NCBI GenBank assembly: GCA_051920445.1
Contig: JBPPLN010000001.1
Location: 868,001-932,000, forward strand
Origin: CAG-177 sp003514385
Lineage (GTDB): Bacteria > Bacillota > Clostridia > Oscillospirales > Acutalibacteraceae
Reading direction: 5' to 3'
DNA: 64,000 bases
Shown: one piece after another, positions 8,454 through 17,295 of the stretch
Layout of the letters: the number at the start of each line of letters is the position of its first letter
How positions within the stretch are numbered: position 1 is the stretch's first letter
Program-made: the position numbers and the translations under genes
The notes under the pieces: generated by a model
Told to the model about the DNA's origin: nothing
Databases searched by the model: none
Seen by the model: only the letters and a program-made list of their open reading frames with translations

Positions 8454-9114
8454 ATATTCTGTTGAGCACAAAATGATTCTTCCTAAACTTCAATATCCCT
8501 TCGTCCCTGAGTGCGCAGAGCTGAGCGGACATTGCACTGCGGTCAACGCACAGATAGTCGGCGAGCTGCTGGCGGTCGAACGAAATGTCAAATTCATTTT
8601 TTCCGCTCCTCATCGCCTGCGCCGAAAGATATGACATCAGCTTTTCGCGCGTCGTGCGCTTGCCCATGTGACCGAGCTTCGAGTTGAAATTCAGATTTTT
8701 GCGCGCAAGCTCGGATATCAGATTGCCGACGAGCTTTGCGTGCCCGGCGCACGACTTCGGGCACGAGCCGAGCACATGTCCGACCTTCAGCCGCATTATC
8801 TCGCATTCGCTCTCCGCCTCCGCGCCGACGGTCAGCTTTTCGCCCGTGCAGGCGAACGACTCGGCGAAGATTCCGCCCTGAGTTATCCGCGCCATGATAT
8901 TGCGGTTGCCCCAGAAATCGTCCTGCACTATCAGAACGCTGCCGCTCATCACGAGCCCGAGCAAGTCCGTCTTTTCGCCCTCGGGCATTATTATTTCGCC
9001 CTTTTGATATCTGCGGCTGTGCGCATCGAGGGCTTCAAGCAGTTCGGGCAGCTCGGCTTCTTCTATGTCCCAAAAGAGCGGCGCTGTTTTTATTTTTTCA
9101 AAATTTTCCGACAT
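8452..9114 (-). CDS. Crp/Fnr-family transcriptional regulator
   Basis: A 220-residue regulator with an N-terminal cyclic-nucleotide-binding-like beta roll (YQKGEIIMPEGEKTDLLGLV near residue 42) and a C-terminal winged helix (FDRQQLADYLCVDRSAMSAQ near residue 178). The region between holds a Cys-rich patch (ACTGEKL, ECEIM, SCPKSCAGH), so a redox or metal ligand is possible. The start at 9114 has a GGAGTG site. It is divergent from a ferredoxin gene; in many clostridia this regulator-ferredoxin pair sits beside the hybrid cluster protein and answers nitrosative or redox stress, but no hcp is present here. Confidence 0.88.
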   Translation of the reverse strand: MSENFEKIKTAPLFWDIEEAELPELLEALDAHSRRYQKGEIIMPEGEKTDLLGLVMSGSVLIVQDDFWGNRNIMARITQGGIFAESFACTGEKLTVGAEAESECEIMRLKVGHVLGSCPKSCAGHAKLVGNLISELARKNLNFNSKLGHMGKRTTREKLMSYLSAQAMRSGKNEFDISFDRQQLADYLCVDRSAMSAQLCALRDEGILKFRKNHFVLNRI

Positions 9115-9220
9115 ATTTTTATCACTCCGTTGTTTTTGCAACAGTATTTTTGTCCTGATTCTACTATAATAAACGCGTCAGGTCAAGAAAAAAACAAATT
9201 TTACGCTCGGAGGAATTTTT

Positions 9221-9919
9221 ATGAAGCGCAGAATAATCCATATTGACGAAGAAAAATGCAACGGCTGCGGGGCTTGCGCCGCAGCCTGCCATGAGGGCGC
9301 GATAGCCATGGTCAACGGCAAAGCCAAGCTCATGCGCGACGACTACTGCGACGGGCTCGGCGACTGCCTGCCCGCATGCCCCACAGGCGCGATAACTTTT
9401 GTCGAGCGCGAGGCAGCCGCCTACAACGCCGAAGCGGTCAAAGAAAACATGATGAAGAAAAAACTCGGCGGACATAACGGCGGATGTCCGGGTTCAAGGC
9501 TCATGACGATGAACCGCGAGGAAAACGCCCCGTCGGCTCAGCCCGCCGAAATGCAGAGCCGACTGCGCCAGTGGCCGGTTCAGATAAAGCTCGTGCCGGT
9601 GAACGCGCCATATTTTGACGGCGCAAAGCTGCTCATCGCCGCCGACTGCACCGCCTACGCCTACGCGGCGTTCCACGAAAAATTCATCAAAAACCACATA
9701 ACCCTTGTCGGCTGCCCGAAGCTCGACAGCGTCGACTATTCCGAGAAGCTGACGGAGATAATCGTGAACAACAATATAAAGTCCGTGACGGTCGTCAGAA
9801 TGGAAGTCCCCTGCTGCGGCGGGCTCGAACACGCCGCAAAAACAGCATTGCAGAACAGCGGCAAATTCATCCCGTGGCAGGTCGTGACGATATCGACTGA
9901 CGGGTGCATCCTCGACTGA
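9221..9919 (+). CDS. 4Fe-4S ferredoxin-domain protein
   Basis: A 232-residue iron-sulfur protein. The N terminus carries a full cluster motif C13-x2-C16-x2-C19-x3-C23. The second motif reads C43-D-G-L-G-D-C49-x3-C53-P, missing one of the four usual cysteines, a feature common to this CDGLGxC-type subfamily. The C-terminal 130 residues hold further conserved-looking cysteines (ADCTAYAYA, VGCPKLD, VPCCGG). It probably moves electrons under redox stress. The GGAGG ribosome site is excellent. It is divergent from the Crp/Fnr gene, which probably controls it, with a TATAAT at 9165-9170 but no proper -35, as expected for an activator-dependent promoter. Confidence 0.88.
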   Translation: MKRRIIHIDEEKCNGCGACAAACHEGAIAMVNGKAKLMRDDYCDGLGDCLPACPTGAITFVEREAAAYNAEAVKENMMKKKLGGHNGGCPGSRLMTMNREENAPSAQPAEMQSRLRQWPVQIKLVPVNAPYFDGAKLLIAADCTAYAYAAFHEKFIKNHITLVGCPKLDSVDYSEKLTEIIVNNNIKSVTVVRMEVPCCGGLEHAAKTALQNSGKFIPWQVVTISTDGCILD

Positions 9920-9971
9920 GCGGTTGATTTATCAGCTCCTTTGCGGTATCATATACTGCGGAGGCGTTGAG

Positions 9972-10583
9972 ATGAACAAAATCAACTATCAGCTCGAACT
10001 CGACCGTGAAATTGATGAAATAAAAAAGCAGGGGCGCGTGCCGTCCCTGCTGCTGCACAGCTGCTGCGGACCGTGCAGCAGTTATGTGCTCGAATATCTG
10101 ACAAAATATTTTGATGTCACCGTACTCTACTTCAACCCAAACATCTACCCCGCAGAGGAATATGAACACCGGCTCAGCGAACAGCGCAGGATAATATCTC
10201 TCCTGCCCGCGGAGCACAATGTAAAAATGCTCGAATGTGAATATAATCATACGCAGTTCACCGACGCGGCAAAGGGATATGAGCAGGAGCGCGAGGGTGG
10301 CTCACGGTGCGAAAAGTGCTTTTATCTGCGGCTCGAGCGCACGGCTCAGGAGGCAAAGAAGCACGGCTTCGACTATTTCACGACCACTCTTTCCGTGAGC
10401 CCGCACAAGAATTCGCAGATACTCAACCGCATCGGCGAGGAGATGGGCGAAAAATACGGAGTGCGCCACCTGCCCGCAGATTTCAAAAAGCGCGAGGGCT
10501 ACAAGCGCTCGATAGAACTTTCGAAGCAGTATGATCTATACAGACAGAACTACTGCGGATGCGAGTTTTCGAAGCAGGGGTAA
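9972..10583 (+). CDS. queH: Epoxyqueuosine reductase QueH
   Basis: A 203-residue QueH (DUF208) protein that reduces epoxyqueuosine to queuosine in tRNA, the last step of queuosine synthesis. Diagnostic motifs are HSCCGPCSS (Cys31, Cys32, Cys35), YFNPNIYPAEEYEHR, RCEKCFYLRL, TTLSVSPHKN and the C-terminal LYRQNYCGCEFS. These cysteines ligate the iron-sulfur cluster and adjacent metal. The ATG at 9972 has GCGGAGG 8 bp upstream; the longer frame to 9924 lacks a site. It follows the ferredoxin by 52 bp and may be co-transcribed; sharing of electron carriers is possible but unproven. Confidence 0.95.
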   Translation: MNKINYQLELDREIDEIKKQGRVPSLLLHSCCGPCSSYVLEYLTKYFDVTVLYFNPNIYPAEEYEHRLSEQRRIISLLPAEHNVKMLECEYNHTQFTDAAKGYEQEREGGSRCEKCFYLRLERTAQEAKKHGFDYFTTTLSVSPHKNSQILNRIGEEMGEKYGVRHLPADFKKREGYKRSIELSKQYDLYRQNYCGCEFSKQG

Positions 10584-10597
10584 AATTATATAAATTC

Positions 10598-10629
10598 GTC
10601 CGCCGCATTTATAACGGCGGACATTTTTA
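10598..10629 (+). terminator. Terminator after queH
   Basis: An 8-bp GC-rich stem (GTCCGCCG / CGGCGGAC) is followed by ATTTTTAT, between convergent queH and cupin genes. Confidence 0.82.
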
Positions 10630-10637
10630 TTCTATCT

Positions 10638-10970
10638 TCAAAACACCACAACGAGAAGCATCTTGAACTGCTCCTTGCCGTAGACTGCGTGCGGGTGTCC
10701 GGCGGGCATGACTATGCTCTCGCCCTCGTGCAGCTCGTACTCAACGCCGTCTATCGTTATTTTTCCGACTCCCTCGAGGCAGGTGACAAATGCGTCGCCG
10801 CCGGAGGCGTGGGTGCTTATCTCCTCGTCCTTGTCGAAAGCGAAGAGCGTTATGCTCAGCGCGTCGTTCTGGGCGAGGGTCTTGCTGACCACCTGCCCCG
10901 GCTGGCAGAGCACCTGATCTCTCAGGGTCAGAACCTCTGATTTTGAAATATTTTTCATGAGCTCTTTCAT
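10638..10970 (-). CDS. Small cupin-domain protein
   Basis: A 110-residue single-domain cupin. Metal ligands are suggested by H54 in ISTHASGGDAFV and by H92 and H94 in MPAGHPHAVYG, with the HEGESIVMPAG turn typical of motif 2. Such small cupins bind or sense small ligands or have dioxygenase or isomerase activity; none can be assigned. The ATG has GGGAGAAG upstream. It stands alone on the minus strand, divergent from the DUF1003 gene. Confidence 0.9.
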   Translation of the reverse strand: MKELMKNISKSEVLTLRDQVLCQPGQVVSKTLAQNDALSITLFAFDKDEEISTHASGGDAFVTCLEGVGKITIDGVEYELHEGESIVMPAGHPHAVYGKEQFKMLLVVVF

Positions 10971-11126
10971 TTTCTTCTCCCCTTTTTATATATTATCCGC
11001 ACATAAGACTGAATTATGCCTGCACACAGTATACCACCGCCGCTTGGCAAACGCAAATATAGCTATAGAAAATCCTCTCGTCTTATGTTAAAATAGTATA
11101 CGGATAATTTCAAGGGAGTGTGCCAG

Positions 11127-11732
11127 ATGAAAGAGAACAAGAAACTTGTCAACGAAATAATCAGCGATGTCAAGCACGACATGAGCAACGAGGATATCAT
11201 ATCCCTGCTCGCCGACAGCAGGATATCGGCAAACCCCGACAAGGAGAAATACACATTCGGTCAGCGCGCCGCGGATAAAATTGCGAAATTCGCCGGCAGC
11301 TGGGCATTCATATTCTCGTTCTCCGCCCTGCTGATACTCTGGATGGTCGGCAATGTTATACTCGCCAAACGCGCGTTCGACCCCTATCCGTTCATACTGC
11401 TCAACTTAGTTCTCTCGTGCGTCGCCGCACTGCAGGCTCCGCTGATAATGATGAGCCAGAACCGCCAGGAGGAAAAGGATCGCCGCCGCGCCGAGAACGA
11501 CTACAAGGTAAATCTCAAAACCGAGATAATGATCGAGGATATCCACGGCAAGATGAACCGTATTCTCGCCCGTCAGGCGATACTGATGAAGCTGATGAAG
11601 ATAGACGAAAACACGATGAAGCAGATAACGCTCGAAAAGCAGGAGGAGATGTGCGCCGAGGCGTGCAGAGCCGAGAAGATCAAAAACGAGCACAGCGAGC
11701 ATAAAGAACCCGAAGAAAAGCCCGAAAGCTGA
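11127..11732 (+). CDS. DUF1003-family membrane protein
   Basis: A 201-residue protein with the DUF1003 core: FGQRAADKIAKFAGSWAFI leading into two transmembrane helices (about residues 60-82 and 92-115), then the conserved QAPLIMMSQNRQEEKDR and NDYKVNLKTE segments. The C-terminal tail is a charged helix, probably coiled coil, containing several Glu, Lys and Cys residues. The function of the family is unknown. The ATG at 11127 has GGGAG 8 bp upstream and is preferred over an overlapping GTG at 11118. A promoter for the next gene follows immediately. Confidence 0.88.
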   Translation: MKENKKLVNEIISDVKHDMSNEDIISLLADSRISANPDKEKYTFGQRAADKIAKFAGSWAFIFSFSALLILWMVGNVILAKRAFDPYPFILLNLVLSCVAALQAPLIMMSQNRQEEKDRRRAENDYKVNLKTEIMIEDIHGKMNRILARQAILMKLMKIDENTMKQITLEKQEEMCAEACRAEKIKNEHSEHKEPEEKPES

Positions 11733-11740
11733 ATTTCGCC

Positions 11741-11769
11741 TTGCTTTTGAATTGCGTTTATTGTATACT
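11741..11769 (+). promoter_or_regulatory. Promoter of the GH20 gene
   Basis: TTGCTT at 11741-11746 and TATACT at 11764-11769 with a 17-bp spacer, ending 35 bp before the GH20 start codon. Confidence 0.6.
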
Positions 11770-11803
11770 GACCCTTGATAAAAGCCCTTCGGAGGAAAAG
11801 AAA

Positions 11804-13264
11804 ATGAAGCAGCTCAATATTATTCCCAATCCCAACAAAATCGACTATCTCGGCGGAAGCGTCAAGATGGAAAACATCGATTCCGAAAGCTTTTCCGCGC
11901 GTCTGACAGACAAACTGCCCGAAGAGGGCTATGTGCTCAAAGTGACCGAAAACGGTGTCGAAGCCACCGCCGGCGGCGAGCGCGGAGCTTTCTATGCGAG
12001 CCAGACATTGAAGCAATTAAAGCAGCTCGATATCTGCCCGTGCGTGAGAATCGAAGACGCGCCCGCATTTGAATACCGCGCATTCATGCTCGACTGCGCG
12101 CGCCACATGACGACGGTCGAGAACATCAAAAAGCTCATCGACGCCGCCGCACTCGTCAAAATGAACACCATGCACTGGCATCTGACCGACGACCAGGGCT
12201 GGCGCGTTGAAATTGACAGCCACCCCGAGCTCATTACAGTCGGCTCCCGCCGCCGCAGCTCGGATTTCGGCCAGTACCACTTCGCAGAGGAATATTCCGG
12301 ATATTTCACAAAGGACGAGATCCGCGAAGTAGTCGCATATGCCGACGACAACTATATTGAAGTTATTCCCGAGTTCGATATGCCCGGACACACGCTCTCC
12401 GTGCTCGCCGCCTATCCCGAGCTCTCCTGCAAGGGCAAGCCCCTCGAGGTCGGCACGAAGCAGGGCATCTTTGATGATATCCTCTGCGCCGGAAACGATG
12501 ATTCGCTGAAACTCGTCTTTGATGTGCTCGGCGAGATGATTGAGCTCTTCCCCGGCAGATATTTCCACATCGGCGGCGACGAAGCGCCCAAGGTTCGCTG
12601 GAAGAACTGCCCGAAGTGCCAGGCGCGCATGAAAGAACTGGGTCTCAAGGACGAAGAAGAGCTCCAGGGCTGGTTTGTGCTCCAAGCGATAGATTTCCTC
12701 AAAAAGCACGGCAAGACGGCGATAGTCTGGAACGAGAGTCTCAACAGCGGCATGATGCCCAAGGACATCATCGTTCAGCGCTGGATGGACAAAAAGGATC
12801 GCTCGGTCGAATTTGCCAACAACGGCGGAAAGGTGATAGTCTCCGAGTTTTACTATTACTACTGCGACTACCCCTACGGCATGACCTCGCTCAAGAAAAC
12901 CTACAGCCTCGACCCCTATATCAAGGGCTTGACCGAGGAGGGGAAGAAGAACGTGTTCGGCGTCGAGTGCCCGATTTGGACGGAGTATGTCCGCGACTTT
13001 GACAGGCTCTCGTATATGTGCTTTCCGCGCTTCTGGGCTGTTGCCGAGGCCGGCTGGACAAAGAGAGAGAATATGGACTGCGAAAGCTTTGAGGAACGCT
13101 TTGAAGCTCTGCGCCCGATGCTCGAAAATATCGGCATAAAGCCCGCTCCCCGCTCCGATTGGAATCCCAATCCCCTGCGCTGCCTCTCCGAGCTTCGAAA
13201 GTTCTTCAAGGGCACGACGAATCTCGGCAATATCCTCAACATGATCCGCAACAATCAGGCATAA
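11804..13264 (+). CDS. GH20 beta-N-acetylhexosaminidase
   Basis: A 486-residue glycoside hydrolase family 20 enzyme releasing terminal GlcNAc or GalNAc from glycans by substrate-assisted catalysis. The N-terminal GH20b-like domain (residues about 1-100) is followed by the TIM barrel with MHWHLTDDQGWRVEI near residue 122 and the catalytic pair D259-E260 in HIGGDEAP. Trp-rich substrate pocket segments occur toward the end. No signal peptide is seen, so it acts in the cytoplasm. The ATG has CGGAGGAAAAG upstream. With the GH38 gene behind its own terminator and promoter, it points to degradation of imported host or mucin N-glycan fragments. Confidence 0.93.
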   Translation: MKQLNIIPNPNKIDYLGGSVKMENIDSESFSARLTDKLPEEGYVLKVTENGVEATAGGERGAFYASQTLKQLKQLDICPCVRIEDAPAFEYRAFMLDCARHMTTVENIKKLIDAAALVKMNTMHWHLTDDQGWRVEIDSHPELITVGSRRRSSDFGQYHFAEEYSGYFTKDEIREVVAYADDNYIEVIPEFDMPGHTLSVLAAYPELSCKGKPLEVGTKQGIFDDILCAGNDDSLKLVFDVLGEMIELFPGRYFHIGGDEAPKVRWKNCPKCQARMKELGLKDEEELQGWFVLQAIDFLKKHGKTAIVWNESLNSGMMPKDIIVQRWMDKKDRSVEFANNGGKVIVSEFYYYYCDYPYGMTSLKKTYSLDPYIKGLTEEGKKNVFGVECPIWTEYVRDFDRLSYMCFPRFWAVAEAGWTKRENMDCESFEERFEALRPMLENIGIKPAPRSDWNPNPLRCLSELRKFFKGTTNLGNILNMIRNNQA

Positions 13265-13277
13265 ATAATATAGAGAA

Positions 13278-13306
13278 AGCTCCGCACTCGTCTGCGGGGC
13301 TTTTTT
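13278..13306 (+). terminator. Terminator after the GH20 gene
   Basis: A 9-bp stem AGCTCCGCA / TGCGGGGCT with a 6-nt loop and six T residues. Confidence 0.87.
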
Positions 13307-13348
13307 GTTTTGCGGCTCAAATCTTTTGGCAAAATAACTAAAAATCTA

Positions 13349-13377
13349 TTGTAACCCCCGCGGCAATAATATATAAT
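13349..13377 (+). promoter_or_regulatory. Promoter of the GH38 gene
   Basis: TTGTAA at 13349-13354 and a perfect TATAAT at 13372-13377 with a 17-bp spacer, 68 bp before the GH38 start codon. Confidence 0.78.
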
Positions 13378-13445
13378 TGTCATGTACCGCAAGTTAAAAT
13401 TATTTTGACGGATAAATCAAAGAATTTTCCGAAAGGAGCAATCAA

Positions 13446-16400
13446 ATGAGTCATGTAGACATCCGCTTCACGGACAAGAACTCCGAGCGCTTCATGCTCG
13501 CCAGAAGGGTCTACAAGGTCATTGAGGACCTTGAGAATGAATATCTCTACCCCGACAGCGAGACGCTCGGCGGCTTCAAATTCCGCGACGGGCAGTACAA
13601 ATTTTCACAGATCGACGAGGGCGAATGGACGGATTTCGACTCGGAGAACGATTACTGGGGCTATAAAGAGGACTACGCGTGGTTCCGCCACAGCTTCACA
13701 GTTCCCGAGCGTTTTGCCGGCAGACCCGTGGTCTATCAGCTGACCCCCTCCGCAAGCGGTCCGTGGAATCGCAGCAACCCGCAGTTCATCATGTACTTCA
13801 ACGGAGAGCTGCGCCAGGGCGGCGACTCGAACCACAGCGAGATACGCCTGCTCGACTGCGCCAAGGGCGGCGAAGAATTCGACTGCTGCCTCAACGCGTA
13901 TTCGGACGCATGGGAATTCAAGGGCAAGCTCAGAATGGGTGCGCGCCTCAAGGTCGTCGATGACCTTGTCAATCGCCTCATCTTCGATCTCAAAACCCCG
14001 CTCAAAGTCGCGTCCCTCTATAACGCAGACGATCTTCCGCGCATCGATATAGTCAAGGCGCTCAACGACGCCGTCAATCTTATCGATTTCAACACCGCTA
14101 ATTACGATACATTCGCTGCCTCCGCCGAGGCCGCCATCGACCTGCTCGACAGGGAAATATATTCAAAAGATGCCATGGACGCGACCGCCTGCTGCATCGG
14201 TCACACACATATAGATGTCGCATGGCTCTGGAGACTCCGCCAGACAAGAGAGAAGGCCGGCCGCTCCTTTGCGACTGTCCTCAAGCTCATGGAGGAATAT
14301 CCCGAATACAAGTTCATGTCCTCGCAGGCTCAGCTCTACGCCTTTGTCAAGGAGGACTATCCCGAGGTCTATGAGGGCATCAAGAAGATGATCGCCGCAG
14401 GGCGCTGGGAAGTCGAGGGCAGCATGTGGGTCGAATCGGACACCAACGTCACCTCCGGCGAATCCCTTGTCCGCCAGTTCCTGGTCGGCAAGCGTTTCTT
14501 CAAGGACGAGTTCGGCGTTGACAACAAGATAATGTGGCTCCCCGATGTTTTCGGCTACAGCGCGGCTCTCCCGCAGATCATGAAGAAAGCCGGAATTGAC
14601 TATTTCATGACCACAAAGATATCCTGGAACGAGTTCAACAAAGTGCCCTATGACACATTCATGTGGAAGGGCATCGACGGCACGGAGATTCTCTCCCACT
14701 TCTCGCCGAGCACCGACTGCTTCGACGAAGGCGACTGCTGGCAGACTACATACAACGCCTATCTCAATCCCGAGCACATCCTCGGCGGCTGGCACAGATA
14801 CTCGCAGAAGGATCTCAACAAAGAGTATCTCTGCACCTTCGGCCACGGAGACGGCGGCGGCGGGCCGACCCGCGATATGCTCGAAATGGGTCACCGCATG
14901 ACAAAGGGCATCCCCGGCTGTCCGAAGGTCAAGCAGGAGTTTGCAATAGACTTCTATCACGACCTCGAAAAGGAAGTCAAGGGTTCGCGCAGGTTGCCCA
15001 AATGGGCGGGCGAGCTCTATCTCGAGTTCCACCGCGGCACCCTGACCTCGCAGGGCAGAAACAAGCGCTACAACAGAAAGAGCGAGCTGCTCTATCACGA
15101 TATGGAGACTATCTGCGCCATCGCCGACTCAAACGGCATCGCGTCCTATCCCCGTCAGTTCATCAACGACGGCTGGAAGATAATACTCCTCAACCAGTTC
15201 CACGATATAATCCCCGGCTCTTCGATAAAAGAGGTCTATGAGGATTCCAAGGAGCAGTACGACAAGCTCATCTCCGAGGGCAAAGCTGAGATAGCCGACA
15301 CTCTCGGCAAGATAGTCTGCACTCCGGACGGCAGTACCCTGACCGTTTTCAACACATTCGGCGCAGAGCGCAACGATGTCGTTATCACCGACATGCCCGC
15401 AACTGATCACTTCTCGATAGTCGACGCCGACGGCAATGTCATGCCATGGCAGAAATCCGCCGACGGTCGCCTTGTGTTCTTCGCAAAGGGCGTGCCCGCA
15501 AAGGGATACAAGACTTTCCGCATCGTTCACGGCGGCGAGTCCGGCGAGAACACCGTTAAAGTCGAGAACAAGACTATAGAGAACAAGTTCTTCACCGTCA
15601 AGTTCGACAAGGACATGAACATCGCGTCGCTCATTCACAAGGCGACCGGCAGAGCAGTCGCGCCCGAGGGCGAAGTTCTCAACAAAATTTACGCCTACGA
15701 CGACAGACCGTTCAACCACGAGGCATGGGATATCAAGGTCTATTTCGATCAGAAGTACACCGAGATAAACGATGTCAGCGCAGTCGATGTGACAGAGAGC
15801 GGACCCGTCCGCACGGTCATAAAGGTCACGCGCAAGTTCCTCTCCTCGACCATCGAGCAGAGCTTCATCTTCTACGCAGATCTGCCGCGCATCGACGTTG
15901 ACTACACGGTCGACTGGAAAGAGAAGAAGATACTTCTCAAGGCGGACTTCCCCGTTGATGTCAACGCCACCGAGGCCACTTATGATATCCAGTTCGGCAA
16001 CTACAAGCGCCCGACCCACCGCAACACGCTCTGGGATTTCGCGCAGTTTGAAGTCGTCGGTCACAAGTGGGTCGATCTCAGCGACAACAGCTTCGGTCTC
16101 TCCGTCCTCAACGACTGCAAGTACGGTCACGACATAAAGGATGGTCACATCAGAACGAGTCTCCTGCGCTGCGCGGTCAACCCGAACAGCGAGCAGGACA
16201 GAGAAGTTCACCACTTCACATACTCCATCTACCCGCACGCGGGCTCGGTCGACACCTCCGATGTCGTCAACCAGGGCTATTCGCTCAACCTGCCGCTCTA
16301 CTGTGTCAGCGGCAAGGCGGCTCATGACAGCTATTCTCTCGTGAGCACCGACAAGGACAATGTCATCATCGAGACCGTAAAGAAGGCTGAGGACAGCGAC

Positions 16401-16592
16401 GATGTCGTCATCCGCGCATATGAAACATGGAACAAGACGACCGACTGCGTCTACACCTTCGACCGCGCTCCGAAGAGCGTATATGTCTGCAACCTGCTCG
16501 AAGAAAACGAGGAGCAGCTCGAAGTCAGCGGCAACACCGTCTCGCTCAGATTCAAGCCCTTCGAGATAAAGACTGTAAAAGTCACTTTCTAA
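13446..16592 (+). CDS. GH38 alpha-mannosidase
   Basis: A 1048-residue family 38 retaining alpha-mannosidase. The catalytic domain begins near residue 245 with GHTHIDVAWLWRLRQTREK (zinc ligands H253 and probably D257... in H-x-H/D order), continues through EGSMWVESDTN and has the nucleophile D367 in WLPDVFGYSAALPQ. A three-helix middle domain (NQFHDIIPGSS) and beta-sandwich C-terminal domains follow. The size and order match full-length bacterial enzymes that trim mannosides from N-glycans or other mannose polymers. No signal peptide is present. The AAAGGAG site and promoter are strong, and a hairpin follows the stop. Confidence 0.95.
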   Translation: MSHVDIRFTDKNSERFMLARRVYKVIEDLENEYLYPDSETLGGFKFRDGQYKFSQIDEGEWTDFDSENDYWGYKEDYAWFRHSFTVPERFAGRPVVYQLTPSASGPWNRSNPQFIMYFNGELRQGGDSNHSEIRLLDCAKGGEEFDCCLNAYSDAWEFKGKLRMGARLKVVDDLVNRLIFDLKTPLKVASLYNADDLPRIDIVKALNDAVNLIDFNTANYDTFAASAEAAIDLLDREIYSKDAMDATACCIGHTHIDVAWLWRLRQTREKAGRSFATVLKLMEEYPEYKFMSSQAQLYAFVKEDYPEVYEGIKKMIAAGRWEVEGSMWVESDTNVTSGESLVRQFLVGKRFFKDEFGVDNKIMWLPDVFGYSAALPQIMKKAGIDYFMTTKISWNEFNKVPYDTFMWKGIDGTEILSHFSPSTDCFDEGDCWQTTYNAYLNPEHILGGWHRYSQKDLNKEYLCTFGHGDGGGGPTRDMLEMGHRMTKGIPGCPKVKQEFAIDFYHDLEKEVKGSRRLPKWAGELYLEFHRGTLTSQGRNKRYNRKSELLYHDMETICAIADSNGIASYPRQFINDGWKIILLNQFHDIIPGSSIKEVYEDSKEQYDKLISEGKAEIADTLGKIVCTPDGSTLTVFNTFGAERNDVVITDMPATDHFSIVDADGNVMPWQKSADGRLVFFAKGVPAKGYKTFRIVHGGESGENTVKVENKTIENKFFTVKFDKDMNIASLIHKATGRAVAPEGEVLNKIYAYDDRPFNHEAWDIKVYFDQKYTEINDVSAVDVTESGPVRTVIKVTRKFLSSTIEQSFIFYADLPRIDVDYTVDWKEKKILLKADFPVDVNATEATYDIQFGNYKRPTHRNTLWDFAQFEVVGHKWVDLSDNSFGLSVLNDCKYGHDIKDGHIRTSLLRCAVNPNSEQDREVHHFTYSIYPHAGSVDTSDVVNQGYSLNLPLYCVSGKAAHDSYSLVSTDKDNVIIETVKKAEDSDDVVIRAYETWNKTTDCVYTFDRAPKSVYVCNLLEENEEQLEVSGNTVSLRFKPFEIKTVKVTF

Positions 16593-16608
16593 AATCCACA
16601 GCACAAAG

Positions 16609-16639
16609 CCCCACCCGCCAAAACGGGTGGGGTCATTTC
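16609..16639 (+). terminator. Hairpin after the GH38 gene
   Basis: A 9-bp GC-rich stem CCCCACCCG / CGGGTGGGG with a 6-nt loop. The following T content (TCATTTCA) is weak, so it may be an inefficient terminator. Confidence 0.65.
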
Positions 16640-16702
16640 ATCGCAGCACAAGCATCATACCGAAAATGCGCAAATAAAATTCACGGCAAATTGCAAATCC
16701 GC

Positions 16703-16731
16703 TTGACAAAGCCCGGCACATTTGCTAAAAT
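16703..16731 (+). promoter_or_regulatory. Promoter of the tRNA-Ser gene
   Basis: A consensus TTGACA at 16703-16708 and TAAAAT at 16726-16731 with a 17-bp spacer, 20 bp before the tRNA 5' end. Confidence 0.8.
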
Positions 16732-16751
16732 ATCATAGCCGTTAAAAATAC

Positions 16752-16842
16752 GGACAGGTATCGAAGTGGTCATAACGGCCCTGACTCGAAATCAGGTAGT
16801 CGCGCAAGCGGCTCGTGGGTTCGAATCCCACCCTGTCCGCCA
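16752..16842 (+). tRNA. tRNA-Ser (anticodon CGA)
   Basis: A complete 91-nt class II tRNA with encoded CCA. The acceptor GGACAGG pairs with CCTGTCC, followed by discriminator G. The anticodon stem CTGA/TCAG presents CGA in the loop, a long variable arm follows, and the T arm reads GTGGG-TTCGAAT-CCCAC. It reads UCG codons. Its 3' 58 bases (from the anticodon loop to CCA) are repeated exactly at 41872-41929, so this gene is the attachment site of the 25 kb island to its right. Confidence 0.97.
16785..16842 (+). repeat. Left 58-bp direct repeat (att site) within tRNA-Ser
   Basis: The last 58 bp of the tRNA-Ser gene are identical to 41872-41929 in the same orientation. The identity starts in the anticodon loop and stops at the encoded CCA; flanking bases differ (TGA before this copy, TGT before the other). 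This is the pattern left by tyrosine-recombinase integration that restores the tRNA gene. Confidence 0.93.
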
Positions 16843-16845
16843 GCG

Positions 16846-16883
16846 AAAAACCGGTGAATCCAACGGATTCATCGGTTTTTATT
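16846..16883 (+). terminator. Island-side terminator of the tRNA-Ser gene
   Basis: A 16-bp stem from AAAAACCGGTGAATCC (16846-16861) to GGATTCATCGGTTTTT (16865-16880) with a 3-nt loop and a T-rich tail. It lies inside the island and replaces the original terminator now found at 41932. Confidence 0.88.
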
Positions 16884-17251
16884 TATTTACGGATATTCAT
16901 TTATATTTAATATCTTCTCACGACAGCAAAAGTATATCTCTAATTTACTATCCGTAAAGACATCCTGCATATTTCTGTTTCCAGTCCAGAGCCGCAGGCA
17001 GCACTTTCATTTACCAAAACCGCACCCCGTTTATCAGGCATTGCAGCTTGACAAGCGGGGTGCGATTCACATTTACGGGGGATTACAGAAAAGATCAGGT
17101 CAGACTGATTTTGTCTATTCGTTCGAGCTCGTCGCTCGTAAAAGATATTCCATTATTTCTTTGCTTGACTTGTGGGGCAGATTTGAAACACAAAACTACA
17201 TTACGGTTAACATTCTTCGACGATTAGACGCTTACAGGGTTTTCTGTTTTG
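16884..17251. other. Non-coding left arm of the island
   Basis: About 370 bp without a recognisable gene. It holds an inverted repeat CGCACCCCG (17021-17029) / CGGGGTGCG (17056-17064) around a 26-nt loop. Short open frames exist on both strands, including one on the minus strand ending in EIMEYLLRATSSNE, but none has a ribosome site or a recognisable family. This is where an integrase gene would often lie; none is seen. Confidence 0.6.
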
Positions 17252-17295
17252 TCTAAAAAGCCAAGCGCAGCTGACGTAAAATCCATCGGCTGCGC
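17252..17295 (-). terminator. Terminator after the GH78 gene
   Basis: On the minus strand a GCGCAGC / GCTGCGC stem with a 17-nt loop is followed by TTGGCTTTTTAG, 58 bp beyond the GH78 stop codon. Confidence 0.65.

Noticed and set aside
14163..15098. 311-codon frame opposite the alpha-mannosidase gene
   Set aside because: Same reasoning: antisense to GH38, no start signal and no recognisable domain.
15129..16604. 491-codon frame opposite the alpha-mannosidase gene
   Set aside because: It is antisense to a well-supported GH38 gene, has no ribosome site and no family features; such long antisense frames arise from the codon bias of GC-rich genes.
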